Source of the DNA: Chlorobium sp.
GTDB taxonomy: Bacteria > Bacteroidota > Chlorobiia > Chlorobiales > Chlorobiaceae
Direction: 5' to 3'
Assembly: GCA_028282595.1 (NCBI GenBank)
Contig: JANQHQ010000003.1
Span: 1-64,000 of the forward strand
DNA: 64,000 nt
Of this stretch, positions 17,843-26,386 are shown one piece after another. The position numbers and the translations under genes are program-made. The notes under the pieces were generated by a model. The model did no database searches. It was not told the origin of the DNA and saw only the letters and a program-made list of their open reading frames with translations. Within the stretch, counting starts at the first letter, position 1; each line of letters starts with the position of its first letter.

Positions 17843-19354
17843 CTACAGATAATCGAGGGGTTGGCCCAGCTTTCGGGCCAGATAGGAGGCACAGGAAACC
17901 CCGGAATAGGTCACGGCGATCACCCCCTGGCCGGGAAAGGTGCTGTCACCCGTCATGTAGAGGTCGCGAACGGCCGTGCAGTTCTGGGGTTTCTGCAGAA
18001 TGTTCTGTCCGGGATGGAGCATGGGGCCGTACGACCCCTTGTAGCGGTTGAGATAGCGCTCGTGCGTCAGGGGCGTGGCGAACAGCCGCACCTCGACCGC
18101 GTCGGAGAGGCCGGGCAGGATCGTTTCCGTCCGCCGGATGATCGACGCCCCGAACTCCTCCTTGGCCTTCCGGTATTCCGCGCTTCCGCGGCGGCAGCCG
18201 TTCCAGCGGCTCACGTCGTCCGTCACGAATGCATGAACGACGTGCTTCCCTTCGGGCGCGAGCGAAGGATCGAGAATCGTGGGAGCCGAGAAATAGATCG
18301 TCCCTCCGTATTCCCGATAGCGCTCCCAGTCGTCGACAAGGATGTGGTGTACGTGAAATCCCTCCGGAACAACCTTCCGGTCGACGCCGAGATAGAGCTG
18401 AAACCAGCTCGGAGACCTGATGAACTTCTCCTCCGCAACGGCATAGCGCGGATCCTTCACCAGCGTGTTGAAGGTGTCCCAGATCGTGGCGTTGGAAATA
18501 ACCGCTTTCGCCCTGCAGACCTCCCCGCCGGCAAGGCGGACTCCCTCGGCCCGGCCGTCGCGGACCAGAATCTCCTCCACGCCGGAACCGAACCTGATCG
18601 AGCCGCCGCAGCGCCGGATCCCCTCGCACAGCGCATCCGGTATCGCCCCGGCTCCCCCGACGGGGTAGTGAATTCCCCCGTGATGCCTGTCGGCGAGACA
18701 GATACCCGCGTTGACGAGCGGCGTGGCATCGGCGTCCTGAACGGCCCATGAGTAGGATTCCATGTCTATGAACTTCAAAAGCTCGGCGTCGGAGATGTTG
18801 CGCTTCGCGGTGCGCCCCATGGACTGCAGGGTTTTAAGCGCCAGCGACATGACTTTTCCGGGATAGCGGCGCCCCACCTTCAGCACGTGAACCGGATCTT
18901 CGAGAGAACCGGCCGGAAGCTCGCTGAGAATGTCGTAGACCGATTCGAGCTCCCGGTAAAAGGCGCGTATCCCCCGCTCCTCACCGGGGAATCGCCCGAC
19001 GAGCGACCCAAGAAACTCCTCACGTCCGTAATGCACCGGCACTTCGAACCCCCCGGGCATATGGAAATGGATCTGGACGGGATCGGGAATGGTCGGCACG
19101 TCGATGCCGAGTTTCCTGAAAATCCTGGTATGCAGATTGAGCGTTCCGCTGCTTTCATCACGGCCGAAACCGTAAAAAACCGACGCGCCGGCATCGAAGG
19201 TGTAGCCCTTGTGACGGAACGAAGCGCAGCTCCCGCCCGGATAGCTGTTTTTTTCAATGGTAAGGGTGGAAATCCCCCGCTCCTGAAGCAGCGCGGCGGC
19301 CGTGAGCCCGCCGATACCCGCACCTACGATAACGACATCCGCCGAATAGTCCAT
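17843..19354 (-). CDS. crtH: CrtH-type carotene isomerase (phytoene desaturase-related FAD protein)
   Basis: 503 residues. The N-terminal dinucleotide fold VVIVGAGIGGLTAAALLQERG is followed by the conserved GGSCASFRHKGYTFDAGASVFYGFG, and the C-terminal FAD motif is GDSTFPGQGVIAVTYSGVSCA. The length and motifs suit CrtISO/CrtH, which converts poly-cis lycopene to all-trans in the bacteria that use the CrtP/CrtQ route, as green sulfur bacteria do. A phytoene desaturase-like or CruI-like role is the main alternative. It is divergent from the ECF sigma gene, with about 80 AT-rich bases between. Confidence 0.82.
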   Translation of the reverse strand: MDYSADVVIVGAGIGGLTAAALLQERGISTLTIEKNSYPGGSCASFRHKGYTFDAGASVFYGFGRDESSGTLNLHTRIFRKLGIDVPTIPDPVQIHFHMPGGFEVPVHYGREEFLGSLVGRFPGEERGIRAFYRELESVYDILSELPAGSLEDPVHVLKVGRRYPGKVMSLALKTLQSMGRTAKRNISDAELLKFIDMESYSWAVQDADATPLVNAGICLADRHHGGIHYPVGGAGAIPDALCEGIRRCGGSIRFGSGVEEILVRDGRAEGVRLAGGEVCRAKAVISNATIWDTFNTLVKDPRYAVAEEKFIRSPSWFQLYLGVDRKVVPEGFHVHHILVDDWERYREYGGTIYFSAPTILDPSLAPEGKHVVHAFVTDDVSRWNGCRRGSAEYRKAKEEFGASIIRRTETILPGLSDAVEVRLFATPLTHERYLNRYKGSYGPMLHPGQNILQKPQNCTAVRDLYMTGDSTFPGQGVIAVTYSGVSCASYLARKLGQPLDYL

Positions 19355-19435
19355 ACTCTTCTCAACCCCGTTCTTTTCAAGCTGTAAGTTCTCTTAAAAT
19401 ATATTTTTATATTTAAGTTACATTGAGAAGTACTC

Positions 19436-20110
19436 ATGAAAACGGAAAGATTACCGGAAACCATTCAGAGAAACACACCTATGCCAGCGACCCCGAGAAA
19501 AAACAGGCAACCCTCGTCCGGAAAAACCGTTTCGCAACAGGAGCGAATCAAGCAGGAAGAATTCCAGGAAGAAGCTGTCGCGCATATCAATGCATTGTAT
19601 AACTATGCGTTGCATCTGACCATGAATCCGGATGACGCGAACGATCTTGTTCAGGAAACCTACCTCAAAGCATATAAATTTTTCGATTCGTTTGAAAAGG
19701 GAACAAACTGCAAGGCGTGGCTGTTTAAAATCCTTAAAAACAATTACATCAACAAGTTCAGGAAAAACGCGCGCGAACCAGGAAAGGTCGACTATGATCT
19801 CATAAAGGATTTTTACCATTCGATCAAGGACGCACAGAGCGACAGCGAGGATCTCAACGCGGGCTATTTCAAGTCCCTGATGCACGACGAGGTCTACCAG
19901 GCGCTGAACTCGCTGCCGGATGAATTCAGGGAAGTCATACAACTATGTGATATTGAAGGTTTTACGTATGAGGAAATCGCCAACATGGTCGAAAGCCCGA
20001 TAGGAACCGTCAGGTCCCGGCTGTATCGCGGAAGAAAGCTCTTGCGGGGGAAGCTGAACGAGTTTGCCAAAAAATACGGGTACAATACCGATACGGAGGA
20101 AAGCACCTAA
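19436..20110 (+). CDS. ECF-type RNA polymerase sigma factor
   Basis: 224 residues. Region 2 (ALYNYALHLTMNPDDANDLVQETYLKAYKFFDSFEKGTNCKAWLFKILKNNYINKFRK, about 55-110) and region 4 (LNSLPDEFREVIQLCDIEGFTYEEIANMVESPIGTVRSRLYRGRKLLR, about 160-208) are both complete, with the usual gap that marks the ECF class. The first 40 residues are polar and rich in Pro/Lys/Gln. An anti-sigma factor gene follows after 28 bases, so the sigma factor is likely held inactive until a signal arrives. The signal cannot be read from the sequence. Confidence 0.93.
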   Translation: MKTERLPETIQRNTPMPATPRKNRQPSSGKTVSQQERIKQEEFQEEAVAHINALYNYALHLTMNPDDANDLVQETYLKAYKFFDSFEKGTNCKAWLFKILKNNYINKFRKNAREPGKVDYDLIKDFYHSIKDAQSDSEDLNAGYFKSLMHDEVYQALNSLPDEFREVIQLCDIEGFTYEEIANMVESPIGTVRSRLYRGRKLLRGKLNEFAKKYGYNTDTEEST

Positions 20111-20138
20111 TACTCACATAACCAATGACGTCAGTACA

Positions 20139-20369
20139 ATGAATTGCAAAAAAGCCCAGGCACTGCTGAGTGCTGCAGTAGACGGGGAGCTCTCCCTGAA
20201 GGAGCAGCAGGAGTTCGAAGCACACATCGCCAAATGTGCGGACTGTCAACGGGAATTCAGGGAAGCGCAGAAAACGAAAAACATCATCAGGGAAAAAATT
20301 GTTCGCTTCAAAGCACCCCAGTCCCTGGTAAACTCCATCATCAGGCTCACCGAAACCACAACAGGCTGA
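20139..20369 (+). CDS. Zinc-finger anti-sigma factor (ZAS family)
   Basis: 76 residues from the ATG at 20139; the frame is open upstream but starts inside the sigma gene. It begins MNCKKAQALLSAAVDGEL, the typical start of zinc-binding anti-sigma domains, and carries HIAKCADCQ (HxxxCxxC, residues about 35-42), the ZAS motif. There is no membrane segment, so it is a soluble anti-sigma factor, of the type in which oxidation or metal loss releases the sigma factor. Its partner is almost certainly the ECF factor just upstream. Confidence 0.9.
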   Translation: MNCKKAQALLSAAVDGELSLKEQQEFEAHIAKCADCQREFREAQKTKNIIREKIVRFKAPQSLVNSIIRLTETTTG

Positions 20370-20545
20370 TCCGCCGCTTCCCCGACAACCCCCCTCTCGC
20401 CGCCCGGAGTACAAACTCATGGAGAGTGCAGGAAAAACCTTTTTAGGGTTTGAAATTGTATGAATAAATAACTATATAAGTTCCACAAGTATTCAGCAGA
20501 CTCTCCGATCCACCGAGCCTGCGGTTTTGTATCAAATCTCTACAG

Positions 20546-20935
20546 ATGGGCAAGAAAATCACTATCGAGGAAGAAGAGGTAAAACGATGGAATCTCAGGA
20601 TGCCTGAAGAGATGCTGACGGCGGTATCGAACAGGTTCAAGCTCCTTTCGGAGCCCATGCGCCTTAAAATACTCAGAACGCTCTGCGAGGGAGAAAGAAC
20701 CGTACAGGAAATCGTCAACGAGGTCAGTGCAAGCCAGGCGAACATATCCAAACACCTTGCCCTCATGCACGATAACGGCGTCGTCAACCGCCGCAAGGAA
20801 GGGCTGAAATGTTACTATCGCATCGCCGACGACAGTATTATTTTCGCCTGTTATCTCATCTCGAAAAGCGTCGTCGAAAACCTGCAGGACAGATTGAGCT
20901 GGCTGCAGAAAGTCGACAGCGACCTTTCCTCCTGA
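20546..20935 (+). CDS. ArsR-family winged-helix transcriptional regulator
   Basis: 129 residues. The winged-helix core is in NRFKLLSEPMRLKILRTLCEGERTVQEIVNEVSASQANISKHLALMHDNGVVNRRKEGLKCYYRI (about 28-92). The first 20 residues are acidic and then basic. The SmtB/ArsR metal box ELCVCDL is absent, since the alpha3 segment reads GERTVQEIVNEVS, so it may respond to something other than arsenite-class metals. Its position between the sigma/anti-sigma pair and hsp20 does not settle a target. Confidence 0.9.
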   Translation: MGKKITIEEEEVKRWNLRMPEEMLTAVSNRFKLLSEPMRLKILRTLCEGERTVQEIVNEVSASQANISKHLALMHDNGVVNRRKEGLKCYYRIADDSIIFACYLISKSVVENLQDRLSWLQKVDSDLSS

Positions 20936-21064
20936 CCCGCCACAGGTCCGGTCCCTCCGCACGGCATCGCCGCCCGCGCCCTCCGCAGACGGGTGCTCGA
21001 TACGCTTGCCCGCAACACTCCCCTTCATCCACTTCCGCTTCCGGAACGCGTCCGAAAGCCTCGT

Positions 21065-21134
21065 CTGTCATTTCGCCCGACAGACACCGCGACATTTTCG
21101 AACACCTGACAAAAAGCATGAGACAAAATGACAG
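21065..21134 (+). promoter_or_regulatory. Candidate enhancer (UAS) inverted repeat upstream of hsp20
   Basis: The nine-base arms CTGTCATTT (21065-21073) and AAATGACAG (21126-21134) are perfect inverted copies spanning 70 bases, 32 to 101 bases upstream of the -24 element of the sigma-54-type promoter. Bacterial enhancer-binding proteins for sigma-54 bind such sites at similar distances. The rest of the 334-base gap between the ArsR gene and hsp20 holds no ORF with coding character. Confidence 0.45.
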
Positions 21135-21165
21135 CAGCAAGCCGGGAAACCCCTTAAAACCCGTT

Positions 21166-21181
21166 TGGCACGCTGTTTGCA
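21166..21181 (+). promoter_or_regulatory. Sigma-54-type promoter of hsp20
   Basis: TGGCACGCTGTTTGCA matches the -24/-12 consensus (TGGCAC-N5-TTGCA) at every fixed base with the required spacing of GG and GC. A start site would fall near 21192, about 80 bases before the hsp20 ATG. No sigma-70 promoter of comparable quality was noticed nearer the gene. Confidence 0.75.
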
Positions 21182-21269
21182 TATTACTGGGGAGAGCGGC
21201 GCGGCAGACGCCGCTGAAACCGGTATAACGAAAGCTTTTACGTTCACAAAGAAAAGCAAGGAGGAAACC

Positions 21270-21674
21270 ATGCTTGTAAAACTCACGAAAGACCCGATGA
21301 AACTTTTCGAGGATATATGGGGCGATATGCCTGCAGCCGCGACATCGGCACCGGCCTTCAAGGTCGACATTTCCGAAGACGATGGGGCGTTCCACATAGA
21401 AGCCGAAATGCCCGGACTCGATAAGGAAGACATCTCCCTCGGCGTGGAAGACGGCGTGCTCACCATCAAGGGCGAGCGCAAGCAGGAAAGCGAGGAAAAA
21501 GACAAAAACTACCATCGCGTCGAACGCTCCTACGGCAGCTTCTCCAGAAGCTTCAACCTCGGTGAGATGATCGATCAGGAACAGATCGACGCCTCGTTCG
21601 ACAACGGCATACTGCACGTCACACTGCCGAAAGCGCAGGAAATCAGGAAAACAAAAGAAATCTCGATCAGGTAA
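21270..21674 (+). CDS. hsp20: Hsp20/alpha-crystallin small heat-shock protein
   Basis: 134 residues from the ATG at 21270, preceded by a strong site (AAGGAGG). An upstream in-frame ATG has no such support. The alpha-crystallin domain runs from FKVDISEDDGAFHIEAEMPGLDKEDISLGVEDGVLTIKGERK (about 30-72) to FDNGILHVTLPK (about 108-119), with the conserved GILxVxLPK. Small heat-shock proteins hold unfolding proteins until DnaK can refold them, and dnaK is the next gene. The promoter upstream is of the sigma-54 type, unusual for this class. Confidence 0.96.
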   Translation: MLVKLTKDPMKLFEDIWGDMPAAATSAPAFKVDISEDDGAFHIEAEMPGLDKEDISLGVEDGVLTIKGERKQESEEKDKNYHRVERSYGSFSRSFNLGEMIDQEQIDASFDNGILHVTLPKAQEIRKTKEISIR

Positions 21675-21687
21675 AACCGACACAGCA

Positions 21688-21715
21688 CGGGGCTCCCGGA
21701 CACCGGGAGTCCCCG
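21688..21715 (+). other. Hairpin between hsp20 and dnaK
   Basis: CGGGGCTCCCGG / CCGGGAGTCCCCG form a twelve-pair stem with one bulged T and a three-base loop. There is no T-run, so this is more likely an mRNA processing or stability element, or a weak pause, than a full terminator. It could help set different levels of hsp20 and dnaK message. Confidence 0.6.
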
Positions 21716-21739
21716 ATGTCATAACCAGGAAATTGGATC

Positions 21740-23662
21740 ATGGGTAAAATCATAGGAATCGATCTCGGAACTACCAACTCCTGCGTGGCCGTCATGCAGG
21801 GAACCCAGCCGACGGTCATCGAAAACTCGGAAGGGTATCGCACGACGCCGTCGATGGTGGCGTTCACCAAAACCGGCGAACGGCTCGTCGGCCATGCCGC
21901 GAAACGGCAGGCGATCACCAACGCCGAAAACACCGTGTTTTCGATCAAACGGTTTATGGGCAGGAAGTTCGACGAAGTCCCCAACGAGAAAAAAATAGCT
22001 CCGTACAAGGTTACCAACGTCAACGGCGAAGCGAGAGTGGACGCAGGAGGCAAGGTCTACTCTCCCCAGGAGATATCTGCAATGATTCTGCAGAAAATGA
22101 AGCAGACCGCCGAGGACTTCCTGGGCGAAAAAGTGACCGAAGCCGTCATCACCGTCCCCGCCTACTTCAATGACGCCCAGCGCCAGGCGACCAAGGATGC
22201 CGGTAAAATCGCCGGACTCGATGTCAAGCGCATCATAAACGAGCCCACGGCCGCCTCGCTCGCATACGGACTGGACAAGAAAAAAGAAAACGAAAAGGTC
22301 GCCGTGTTCGATCTCGGCGGCGGCACGTTCGACATCTCGATCCTCGAGCTCGGCGAGGGAGTCTTCGAGGTAAAGTCGACCGACGGCGACACCCATCTCG
22401 GCGGCGACGATTTCGACCAGAAAATCATCGACTACCTCGCGGACGAATTCAACAAGCAGGAAGGCATCGACCTGAGGAAGGACGTCATGGCCCTGCAGCG
22501 TTTGAAGGAAGCCTCGGAAAAGGCCAAGGTGGAACTCTCGTCCCGCACGGACACGGAGATAAACCTTCCGTTCATCACGGCAACCCAGGAGGGCCCCAAG
22601 CACCTGGTTCTCAATCTTACCAGGGCCAAGTTCGAAGCACTCTGCTCCGACCTGTTCGAGAAACTCGTCGAACCCTGCAAACGCGCCATCAAAAACTCGA
22701 AACTCGACGTCAAGGCTATCGACGAGGTGGTTCTGGTGGGCGGTTCGACGAGAATTCCCAAGGTTCAGGAGCTCGTCAAGGAGCTTTTCGGCAGAGAGCC
22801 CAATAAAAGCGTCAATCCGGACGAAGTCGTTGCGGTCGGCGCGGCCATCCAGGGCGGCGTTCTCAGCGGCGACGTCAGCGACGTGCTGCTGCTCGACGTA
22901 ACGCCTCTTTCGCTCGGCATCGAAACGCTGGGCGGCGTGATGACCAGGCTTATCGACGCCAACACGACGATCCCGACGAAGAAACAGGAGGTGTTCTCCA
23001 CCGCCGCGGACAACCAGACGTCCGTCGAGATACACGTGCTGCAGGGCGAACGGCCGATGGCCACCGACAACAAGACCCTCGGCCGTTTCCATCTCGGCGA
23101 CATTCCGCCCGCGCCGCGCGGACTGCCGCAGATCGAGGTCGCGTTCGATATCGACTCCAACGGCATCCTTCACGTCTCGGCAAAGGACAAGGCGACCGGC
23201 AAGGAACAGAGCATCCGTATCGAGGCGAGCGGCAAGCTCAGTGACGCCGAAATCGAAAAAATGAAGCAGGATGCAAAACAGCACGCCGCCGAAGACGAGG
23301 CGAAAAAGGAGGAAGTCGATGTCAAGAACAGCGCCGATGCCCTGATCTTCAGCACGGAAAAACAGTTGAACGAGCTCGGGGACAAGGTGCCGGCCGAAAG
23401 CAAGACGCGTCTCGAGGGCGCTCTCGAAAAACTCCGCGAAGCGCACAAATCCGGAAGCGTCGAGGCGATCAAGCCCGCAATGGAGGAGCTCAACACCGTA
23501 TGGAACGAGGTCGCCTCCACGCTCTACCAGTCACAACAGGGCGAACAGCAGGCCGCCGGACCGGAAACCGCCGAAAAGAGCGGCGACGAGTCGAAAGCGA
23601 AGAGCGACGGCGAAGTCGATGCCGAGTACGAAGTCATCGACGGCAACGATAAGGACAAGTAA
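21740..23662 (+). CDS. dnaK: Chaperone protein DnaK (Hsp70)
   Basis: 640 residues. The ATPase domain starts IIGIDLGTTNSCVAVMQG and has AVFDLGGGTFDISILE and VVLVGGSTRIPKVQELV. The substrate domain includes LLLDVTPLSLGIETLGGVMTRLI, and the C-terminus is the EVIDGNDKDK acidic tail. It refolds proteins with DnaJ and GrpE, which are not encoded in the window; only the small heat-shock gene is adjacent. The terminator hairpin at 23686-23720 ends the unit. Confidence 0.98.
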   Translation: MGKIIGIDLGTTNSCVAVMQGTQPTVIENSEGYRTTPSMVAFTKTGERLVGHAAKRQAITNAENTVFSIKRFMGRKFDEVPNEKKIAPYKVTNVNGEARVDAGGKVYSPQEISAMILQKMKQTAEDFLGEKVTEAVITVPAYFNDAQRQATKDAGKIAGLDVKRIINEPTAASLAYGLDKKKENEKVAVFDLGGGTFDISILELGEGVFEVKSTDGDTHLGGDDFDQKIIDYLADEFNKQEGIDLRKDVMALQRLKEASEKAKVELSSRTDTEINLPFITATQEGPKHLVLNLTRAKFEALCSDLFEKLVEPCKRAIKNSKLDVKAIDEVVLVGGSTRIPKVQELVKELFGREPNKSVNPDEVVAVGAAIQGGVLSGDVSDVLLLDVTPLSLGIETLGGVMTRLIDANTTIPTKKQEVFSTAADNQTSVEIHVLQGERPMATDNKTLGRFHLGDIPPAPRGLPQIEVAFDIDSNGILHVSAKDKATGKEQSIRIEASGKLSDAEIEKMKQDAKQHAAEDEAKKEEVDVKNSADALIFSTEKQLNELGDKVPAESKTRLEGALEKLREAHKSGSVEAIKPAMEELNTVWNEVASTLYQSQQGEQQAAGPETAEKSGDESKAKSDGEVDAEYEVIDGNDKDK

Positions 23663-23685
23663 ATCCAGCACGTTAGCCGAAACGG

Positions 23686-23720
23686 AAAAAGGGATTCGCA
23701 ACGAATCCCTTTTTTTATTT
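23686..23720 (+). terminator. Rho-independent terminator after dnaK
   Basis: An eleven-pair stem AAAGGGATTCG / CGAATCCCTTT with a three-base loop is followed by seven Ts. Confidence 0.9.
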
Positions 23721-23800
23721 TCACCCGGATTTGCTAACTTGCTCTATGCATTCATTATCCGCTCAGGTGTTTTAATTTTTGCAATTTAAACACTTTTACG

Positions 23801-24184
23801 ATGCAATCAGCTGTCTGGTCCGGTAACGCCCTGCACAAAGTTGCCAAATACTACATCACATCGGCCAAAAGGGATCGAAACGGGAAACTCGATATCACGA
23901 TCATGCCCGCTTCCGGCAAAAGGAAGCTCTCCCCGACAAGGGAGTTGATCGAACAGTTGCAGGAGGGAAAGATCCAGTTGCTCATCCTGACCAACCAGCC
24001 GGATATTGCGATCGACGTGCCGCAGAAAGTGCTCGACAACGAGAACCGTTACGTCATCGACTTCGACAAGAGAGGCGTGAAATGGACCATGAGAGACCTT
24101 CCTGTCTTTTACAACAATCTTCGCGGCGAGCTCTGCGTGGAAATAGACAAGGTGACCTACACCCTCGACGAGTTTTTCAAATAA
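23801..24184 (+). CDS. Conserved-looking hypothetical protein (127 aa)
   Basis: 127 residues, soluble, with no recognised domain. Features are a basic first half with RDRNGKLDITIMPASGKRKLSPTRELIEQLQEG and a more acidic end (GELCVEIDKVTYTLDEFFK). Codon use and GC pattern follow the neighbours, and the gene sits between the dnaK terminator and a convergent FeoC-like gene, so it is likely a true gene with its own promoter. The 80 AT-rich bases upstream (GCTCAGGTGTTTTAATTTTTGCAATT) contain no exact consensus promoter. Function not known. Confidence 0.7.
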   Translation: MQSAVWSGNALHKVAKYYITSAKRDRNGKLDITIMPASGKRKLSPTRELIEQLQEGKIQLLILTNQPDIAIDVPQKVLDNENRYVIDFDKRGVKWTMRDLPVFYNNLRGELCVEIDKVTYTLDEFFK

Positions 24185-24234
24185 CGCACGCCGCCATATA
24201 GCAAGACACAGCCTGGTCGGCATGGGCAGTACTT

Positions 24235-24456
24235 TCAGCAAACCCACCGGTACCGCACCTCTCCGCCGGAACCGCCGCATGCACTGAAACAGACGGCACC
24301 GAAAGGATCGGGCTTTTGTTTCAGCACGCACCCCGACGCCACGAGATCCTCGAGGTGCGCCTCCATCGCTTCCGATCCCTGGTCGAAATAGCGGCCCAGT
24401 TCCTCGAGAGAAACCTGCTTTCTCTCCGAAATATATGTTTTCAGCTCTTCACGCAT
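24235..24456 (-). CDS. FeoC-like winged-helix protein
   Basis: 73 residues from the ATG at 24456; the longer frame upstream is unlike the family. The winged helix LKTYISERKQVSLEELGRYFDQGSEAMEAHLEDLVASGCVLKQ resembles FeoC/SufR-type small regulators, and the C-terminus has Cys residues (AVCFSACGG and the last residue) that could hold an iron-sulfur cluster. FeoC acts with the FeoB iron transporter, but no feoA or feoB is nearby, so its partner or target is uncertain. It is convergent with the 127-residue gene. Confidence 0.65.
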   Translation of the reverse strand: MREELKTYISERKQVSLEELGRYFDQGSEAMEAHLEDLVASGCVLKQKPDPFGAVCFSACGGSGGEVRYRWVC

Positions 24457-24616
24457 TTTCTGAAATATTTTGCATTGCCCGATCGCGAACCGCCCAGTCT
24501 GCGGCCCGCAACACCTGTAAACACACAGCTTATCTTTAATGAATATAATTAAAATTATATAACCATATAACCAAATATCGAACAAAAAAACCCGAAAGCC
24601 GAACCGTTCGAAGGGA

Positions 24617-24645
24617 GAAAAAAAGCCCGGGGGAACGCCCCGGGC
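24617..24645 (-). terminator. Terminator of the Tol-Pal operon
   Basis: On the minus strand GCCCGGGG / CCCCGGGC form a GC-rich stem with a five-base loop followed by seven Ts, 31 bases past the cpoB stop codon. The rest of the 219-base gap to the FeoC-like gene is AT-rich (AATTATATAACCATATAACC) and may hold that gene's promoter. Confidence 0.88.
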
Positions 24646-24675
24646 CGTGAGTGATATCGGAAACCGCGAAAGCTT

Positions 24676-25509
24676 CTACTGCAGCTTGTCCTTGACGATC
24701 CTGGCCTCGTTCGAACCGGGATAGATCTGCACAAGCTCGCGGTAACGGACCCTGGCGTTCGTGGTATCGCCGATATTCTCAAAGGCGAGACCCTGCTTGA
24801 AATAGGCCGAAGGCCTCCTGTCCCCGTCCTTGTACTTTTCGATGACGAGCTGATACTCCAGAATAGCCTTCTCGTACCACTTTTCGTTGTAGTAGGTCTC
24901 GGCGATATAGTACTGGGCGTCGTCCGCGAGCGGGGAGGAAGGATAGTTTTCGAGAAGAAGACCGAACTCCTTTCTTGCCGCCTGATAGTTATACTTCTCG
25001 AAATAACCGACCCCTGCGTCGTACAGTCCCTTCTCGTCCACAGCCGCCCCAAGGGCAACGGCGGATCCTTCCTGTACGGCGGCCGATTCCGGTGCGGGCG
25101 GAACCCGGACCGTATCCTCCGCTGCGGCGCTATCCGGAGGCGCTGCAACCGCCACACCGGCACTGTCGGCCGGGGGCGGAAGCTTCACGGTTTCGAGACC
25201 TCCCGGAGAGACAGGAGCGGGAACGGGGCCCGCCACCGGTTCCGTCCCGGCCTCCGGCACTGCCGACTGCTGCGGCTCCCTCTCCAGCTTGTTCCGGAGC
25301 TCCTCTATGGTTCCCTTGAGACGAGAAACTTCATCGCGGAGCTGCTGGACTTCCGAATACACCTCCGCGGACTCTCCCCCGGTCTGCCGGGTCTGGTTTT
25401 TCAACTGTTTGACATCGTCCTGCAACATGTACAGATCCGTCTTGGAGGCGCATCCTGCCGTCATACACAGCACAAGTCCCCCGGTAATCATTCGAACGGT
25501 ACGTTTCAT
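24676..25509 (-). CDS. cpoB: Tol-Pal system protein CpoB (YbgF), lipoprotein
   Basis: 277 residues. The start MKRTVRMITGGLVLCMTAGC is a signal peptide with a lipobox-like Cys at 20. A coiled coil follows (LQDDVKQLKNQTRQ to EELRNKLEREPQ, about 30-85). Then comes a long Pro/Ala/Val-rich linker (about 86-150) and a C-terminal TPR domain (YDAGVGYFEKYNYQAARKEFGLLLENYPSSPLADDAQYYIAETYYNEK, about 160-277). In E. coli CpoB couples Tol with peptidoglycan synthesis at the septum. E. coli CpoB is not lipidated, so a lipobox here is a difference worth noting. Last gene of the operon. Confidence 0.88.
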   Translation of the reverse strand: MKRTVRMITGGLVLCMTAGCASKTDLYMLQDDVKQLKNQTRQTGGESAEVYSEVQQLRDEVSRLKGTIEELRNKLEREPQQSAVPEAGTEPVAGPVPAPVSPGGLETVKLPPPADSAGVAVAAPPDSAAAEDTVRVPPAPESAAVQEGSAVALGAAVDEKGLYDAGVGYFEKYNYQAARKEFGLLLENYPSSPLADDAQYYIAETYYNEKWYEKAILEYQLVIEKYKDGDRRPSAYFKQGLAFENIGDTTNARVRYRELVQIYPGSNEARIVKDKLQ

Positions 25510-25601
25510 CGCAACTGTGGCTCTTCTGTCTGATAGGGATAAAAAGCAGGTGTCAGCCGCGCTTCAGCGGCTGGCACCCGCCAGGCCGATAGTAAACCGG
25601 A

Positions 25602-26072
25602 TTATTTGAAAATGAAATGGGCTCTCCTGTTCTGGGACCAGGCCGCCTCGTTATGGCCGGGATCGAACGGACGCTCCTCGCCATAGCTGACGGTCTCCAT
25701 ACGGGAGGCGGCAACACCCGCGTTTGCGAGAAAACTCTTGGTGACATCCGCCCGTCTCTCACCGAGGGCGATGTTGTACTCGGCCGTTCCCCTTTCGTCG
25801 CAATGCCCTTCGATCATGACCGCGACATCGGGATTCTGCACGAGCCAGGCCGCATTGGTCTTCAACTGCCCGGTGGCCTCGGGATCGAGCACGGCGCTGT
25901 CGAACTCGAAGAAGACATCGTCAAAGCCTGCGCTCCGGGCCTGATCCATCAACGTCCCTACCGGCGCGGGCTGTACGGGGCTTGTATCGACCGCCGTTTC
26001 GGAAGATTTCGAAGAGCAGCCCGTCACCGCCACGGCGGCGGCAATCCAGCATACAGCTAACAGTTTTTTCAT
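25602..26072 (-). CDS. pal: Peptidoglycan-associated lipoprotein Pal
   Basis: 156 residues from the ATG at 26072 (an AAGGA site lies 6 bases before it; earlier ATGs in the frame are not family-like). The lipobox is LAVCWIAAAVAVTGCSSKSS, giving a lipidated Cys at about 20. The OmpA domain has VFFEFDSAVLDPEA and VMIEGHCDERGTAEYNIALGERRADVTKSFLANAGV, which hold the peptidoglycan-binding residues. Pal anchors the outer membrane to peptidoglycan and binds TolB. It lies 90 bases before cpoB. Confidence 0.96.
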   Translation of the reverse strand: MKKLLAVCWIAAAVAVTGCSSKSSETAVDTSPVQPAPVGTLMDQARSAGFDDVFFEFDSAVLDPEATGQLKTNAAWLVQNPDVAVMIEGHCDERGTAEYNIALGERRADVTKSFLANAGVAASRMETVSYGEERPFDPGHNEAAWSQNRRAHFIFK

Positions 26073-26333
26073 GGTGTATCCTTGTTTTTTCATGTTGATT
26101 CTTACTGCTACAAAAAAGGCGCGGAAATTCAGGCATATTCCGCCGGGAAACAGCAGGCGACAGACATCTCCGGGACGCTCATCCATTCATACCGGCGTTC
26201 CGTCTTGCCGTGTTGCGGCCGGGCAACGGGCCGTAAAACCGGAAAAAAATACACTGCATAAAGAGACAGCCCCCGCGATCGGGACGAAGAGAGTTGCTTT
26301 ACCACTCCCGACCCGGAGCCGTTAAAAGCCGCA

Positions 26334-26367
26334 ATGCCGCAGCATGCACATATGGCAGGCTGCGGCA
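26334..26367 (-). other. Hairpin in the 314-base gap between the mini-lipoprotein and pal
   Basis: TGCCGCAGC / GCTGCGGCA make a nine-pair stem with a 16-base loop just beyond the end of the mini-lipoprotein gene in the direction of transcription. A GCGGCTTTT stretch follows. It might be a partial terminator or a processing site. The remainder of the gap (26073-26386) has no ORF that looks coding and no repeat that I recognise. Confidence 0.4.
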
Positions 26368-26386
26368 CACGGTGAGGCAAACGGCC

